Of a DNA stretch of 34,596 bases, positions 32,619 through 34,596 are shown one piece after another; position 1 is the stretch's first letter, and every line of letters begins with the position of its first letter. The stretch is taken from the NCBI RefSeq assembly GCF_001399685.1, contig NZ_JTHN01000027.1, positions 1-34,596 on the forward strand, read 5' to 3'. The stretch comes from Paenibacillus sp. A3. Lineage in GTDB: Bacteria; Bacillota; Bacilli; Paenibacillales; NBRC-103111. The notes beneath the pieces were generated by a model. That model ran no database searches. It saw only the letters and a list, made by a program, of their open reading frames with translations, and was not told where the DNA came from. Position numbers and translations under genes: made by a program.

Positions 32619-32662
32619 TCTTCATCACCCGCTTTACGGATTGAACATGCTTCGGACATCGT

Positions 32663-33772
32663 TTATTTGACCGGCCCCATATCGGTAATTTCCGTTTTCA
32701 CGGAAAGCTTCACGTCGGCCTTGGCGAACGCTTCGCCCCAATGATCCTGCACCTTCTTGTACGCTTGATACTCATAAGCACGGGCGTTAAGCCCGAGACC
32801 GATCGGATCGATCTGATGCTTTTGAAAACTGCGGATTAGTTGTTCGAATTGCCGCTTCAACTGCTCTTCAATCGCCTTCTGCAGCTTATCTCCCTTTTTT
32901 CTAACGTCAAACGGGAATAACCGCTCCGACAAAGCAATAGGCAGTTGGATGTTGATATCGAATTGAAACTTGTCTTGAACGTGTTTGGTTTTAATTTTCA
33001 CCTTGGCGCTTTTGACCCGAAAGGTGATCGCACTTCGACGGATCGGTCCCCGTTCGTCCTCTCCCGGAATTTGAACGGAAAGGTTCATTTCCTTCGCGCG
33101 CTCCTGCAAAATAAGCAGCAACGTGCTTTCCTGCAAACCGAGCAGTTCCGCATATTTCCCCCGCTCGTTCAGCACCGCCGTTCCTTTCACCTCAATGGCT
33201 TTGCCCATCTTAACTTCACTGATCGAAGGCGTCGTCCCTTTCTCATACATTTGCCGGTGCAGCTCCTGCAGCGTCGTTTTCACGGTGATGCCCCTCCGGT
33301 TCGCCGTATCGATCAATCTGGTCATATGCAAAGGCAATCGCGGCTTATCGAGGGGATAGAAGTTAATGACTTCCGAAACCGGACCGTCCACGGCGACAAC
33401 TCTGGCGTTGACGGAATACTTGGCATCCCGGTACACGACATCGAACAGCCGGAACCAATCCGGGTGCTGCAGTACGCGTTTGCCTATCAGCATCACCTGT
33501 ACCTTTCCCCGAATGGTCAGCCCGGTCGTCATCGCATCGAACCCCGTCATCGATTGGCGAAGCGTTTCCGTCTTGCGGCCGAACTCTTCGTTTTTCTTCT
33601 TCGCTTCCTTGTTAAATACGGGGCTGGATAAGTAATACACCATATGGTTGTCTTGGTCCAAATCCATGCCGAGCATTAAGCCAAGCGTCAATTCTTCGAC
33701 ATTAATCTTATCGTTGCTGCAGCCGGGCACGCACAGAAGAACCAACAATCCGAGCGTAAGCCATCGTTTCAT
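32663..33772 (-). CDS. Spore germination protein, Ger(x)C family (copy 2)
   Basis: This 369-residue lipoprotein has the lipobox VPGC (C18). It is clearly related to copy 1 along its length; shared blocks include LTLGLMLGMDLDQDNHMVYYL near the start and HQIDPIGLGLNARAYEYQAYK near the end. It is a lipid-anchored Ger(x)C subunit of a germinant receptor. I chose ATG at 33772, about 8 nt after GGAGGAAG, and it overlaps the preceding gerB stop by ATGA. An open frame runs further upstream inside gerB but has no family character. It is the second gene of the cluster, 44 nt before gerB copy 1. Confidence 0.92.
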   Translation of the reverse strand: MKRWLTLGLLVLLCVPGCSNDKINVEELTLGLMLGMDLDQDNHMVYYLSSPVFNKEAKKKNEEFGRKTETLRQSMTGFDAMTTGLTIRGKVQVMLIGKRVLQHPDWFRLFDVVYRDAKYSVNARVVAVDGPVSEVINFYPLDKPRLPLHMTRLIDTANRRGITVKTTLQELHRQMYEKGTTPSISEVKMGKAIEVKGTAVLNERGKYAELLGLQESTLLLILQERAKEMNLSVQIPGEDERGPIRRSAITFRVKSAKVKIKTKHVQDKFQFDINIQLPIALSERLFPFDVRKKGDKLQKAIEEQLKRQFEQLIRSFQKHQIDPIGLGLNARAYEYQAYKKVQDHWGEAFAKADVKLSVKTEITDMGPVK

Positions 33773-34596
33773 GCGAGCTTCCTCCGGGCTGAACGAGTTT
33801 TCATCCACAGCAGAAACCATAGGACGACAGGAAATCCAAAGGAAAGATATAGCGCGATGTTGCCGAAAATCTTCTGAGACTTGTCGCTCTGGGGAAATGT
33901 CGGAACAAAGAAAACGACATAAGCGAGAACAACCGCCGCCACAACCAGAAAGTGTCCGCGGAAAGCCTTCGTGCCGAACAGCCAGTTCGAGCAAAAAATG
34001 GTAAAATGCATCATCGGCATCGCTGTGGTCGACAGAATAAACAGGTAAAAAGCCAGAAAGACAATTTCCATCCGCTCGACAAACCGGAACTCCGTCACCT
34101 TCAGCACGCTGAGCGTCGGTTCGTTGTACCGCGTAATTTCGTCCGGACTGAAAAAAACGAAGCAGATGAGCGTAACCCCCAGGTAAACGGTCATGGTGAG
34201 GATATTAGCGACGATCATTCCTTTGGAAGCAGACTTTTTGTTTTGCAAGAAGGGATAGAGGAAAAAAGCCGTTTCAAACCCAAGAAAAGACAAAACGGTC
34301 GTCAGAGATGTCTCCAGGATCGTTTTCCAGCCTTCCTTCAGCACGGGAAGGAGGTGAAGCCAATGGTGGCTGACCGACAAAGGAAGCAAGTAGAAGATCG
34401 GAAGCCATAAAGCCATATAAAAAACCAGTTCCGCATATCTCCCCATAATACGTACGCCTGCCGTAACAATGAGGTAGCTCGGGATCAGAAACAAAATCAT
34501 GATCATCGCATCCGGAGTTTGCGGCAAAATCCACAGCTTCAAAAAAAGCACGGCCCGGACAACGACAATAAAGAAAAAGTAAAAGAAGTATGCGCA
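33769..34596 (-). CDS. Spore germination protein, GerB/GerAB family (copy 2), 5' end cut by the window edge
   Basis: This is the C-terminal part, about 275 residues, of a GerB-type membrane protein; the frame is open to the right edge of the window. It aligns closely with copy 1 from RAVLFLKLWILPQTPD onward, then GVRIMGRYAELVFYMALW and ETAFFLYPFLQNKKSASKG. An in-frame GTG at 34551 is not the real start, since the codons upstream (about YFFYFFF...VVVRA) continue the match to copy 1. About 90 residues must lie beyond the edge. It is the first visible gene of the cluster; a gerA gene may lie beyond. Confidence 0.9.
   Translation of the reverse strand, partial: CAYFFYFFFIVVVRAVLFLKLWILPQTPDAMIMILFLIPSYLIVTAGVRIMGRYAELVFYMALWLPIFYLLPLSVSHHWLHLLPVLKEGWKTILETSLTTVLSFLGFETAFFLYPFLQNKKSASKGMIVANILTMTVYLGVTLICFVFFSPDEITRYNEPTLSVLKVTEFRFVERMEIVFLAFYLFILSTTAMPMMHFTIFCSNWLFGTKAFRGHFLVVAAVVLAYVVFFVPTFPQSDKSQKIFGNIALYLSFGFPVVLWFLLWMKTRSARRKLA

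Noticed and set aside
1..34596. CRISPR arrays, tRNA or rRNA genes, transposases, integrases, toxin-antitoxin pairs
   Set aside because: None of the diagnostic repeats or protein motifs was seen on either strand.

Overview
The window looks like a chromosomal segment of a spore-forming, Gram-positive Paenibacillaceae bacterium, most likely Paenibacillus or a close relative. The support is the spore coat/germination protein GerQ, two pairs of GerB/Ger(x)C germinant-receptor subunits, a YesM/YesN-type two-component system beside a sugar ABC transporter, strong AAGGAGG-type ribosome binding sites, GTG and TTG starts, and a moderately high-GC background. I see no rRNA, tRNA, CRISPR array, prophage or transposase. 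All family names come from reading motifs; no database search was run.

Layout. 1-335: 3' end of a urea/branched-chain amino-acid ABC ATPase (urtE-like). 392-1606 (-): a CYP109-like cytochrome P450. 1607-6039: an AT-richer stretch with two exported proteins of unknown function (1984-2355 and 2474-3424, +), which face a convergent sensor kinase and LytTR response regulator (6039 to 3463, -). 6275-8632 (+): an aldo-keto reductase (yvgN), a GNAT acetyltransferase and gerQ. 12058-8697 (-): an aas-lplT operon for taking up and re-acylating lysophospholipids, with a FapR-like box at its promoter. 13126-12272 (-): a metallophosphoesterase. 18646-13224 (-): a complete five-gene peptide/nickel-type ABC importer operon (binding protein, two permeases, two ATPases). 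21235-18925 (-): a HAD hydrolase, an RpiR regulator and a metallo-beta-lactamase-fold hydrolase, each overlapping the next by ATGA. Between that operon and the importer lies a 257-bp nested palindrome (18678-18934). 21507-30318 (+): a carbohydrate locus with a YesM/YesN pair, a sugar-binding lipoprotein, two permeases and a secreted GH9-type glycosidase with a C-terminal discoidin-type domain. 34596-30403 (-): two tandem gerB-gerC pairs, the first gerB being cut by the window edge.

How the genes fit together. The YesM/YesN pair probably senses an extracellular oligosaccharide and controls import of fragments released by the GH9 enzyme. The importer has no ATPase gene here and would need a shared one. 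Aas and LplT together recycle lysophospholipids, and the FapR-like box suggests control by malonyl-CoA along with fatty-acid synthesis. The GerB/GerC pairs and GerQ belong to spore germination. The parts least explained by known systems are the long palindrome at 18678-18934 and the exported-protein/LytTR locus at 1923-6039.
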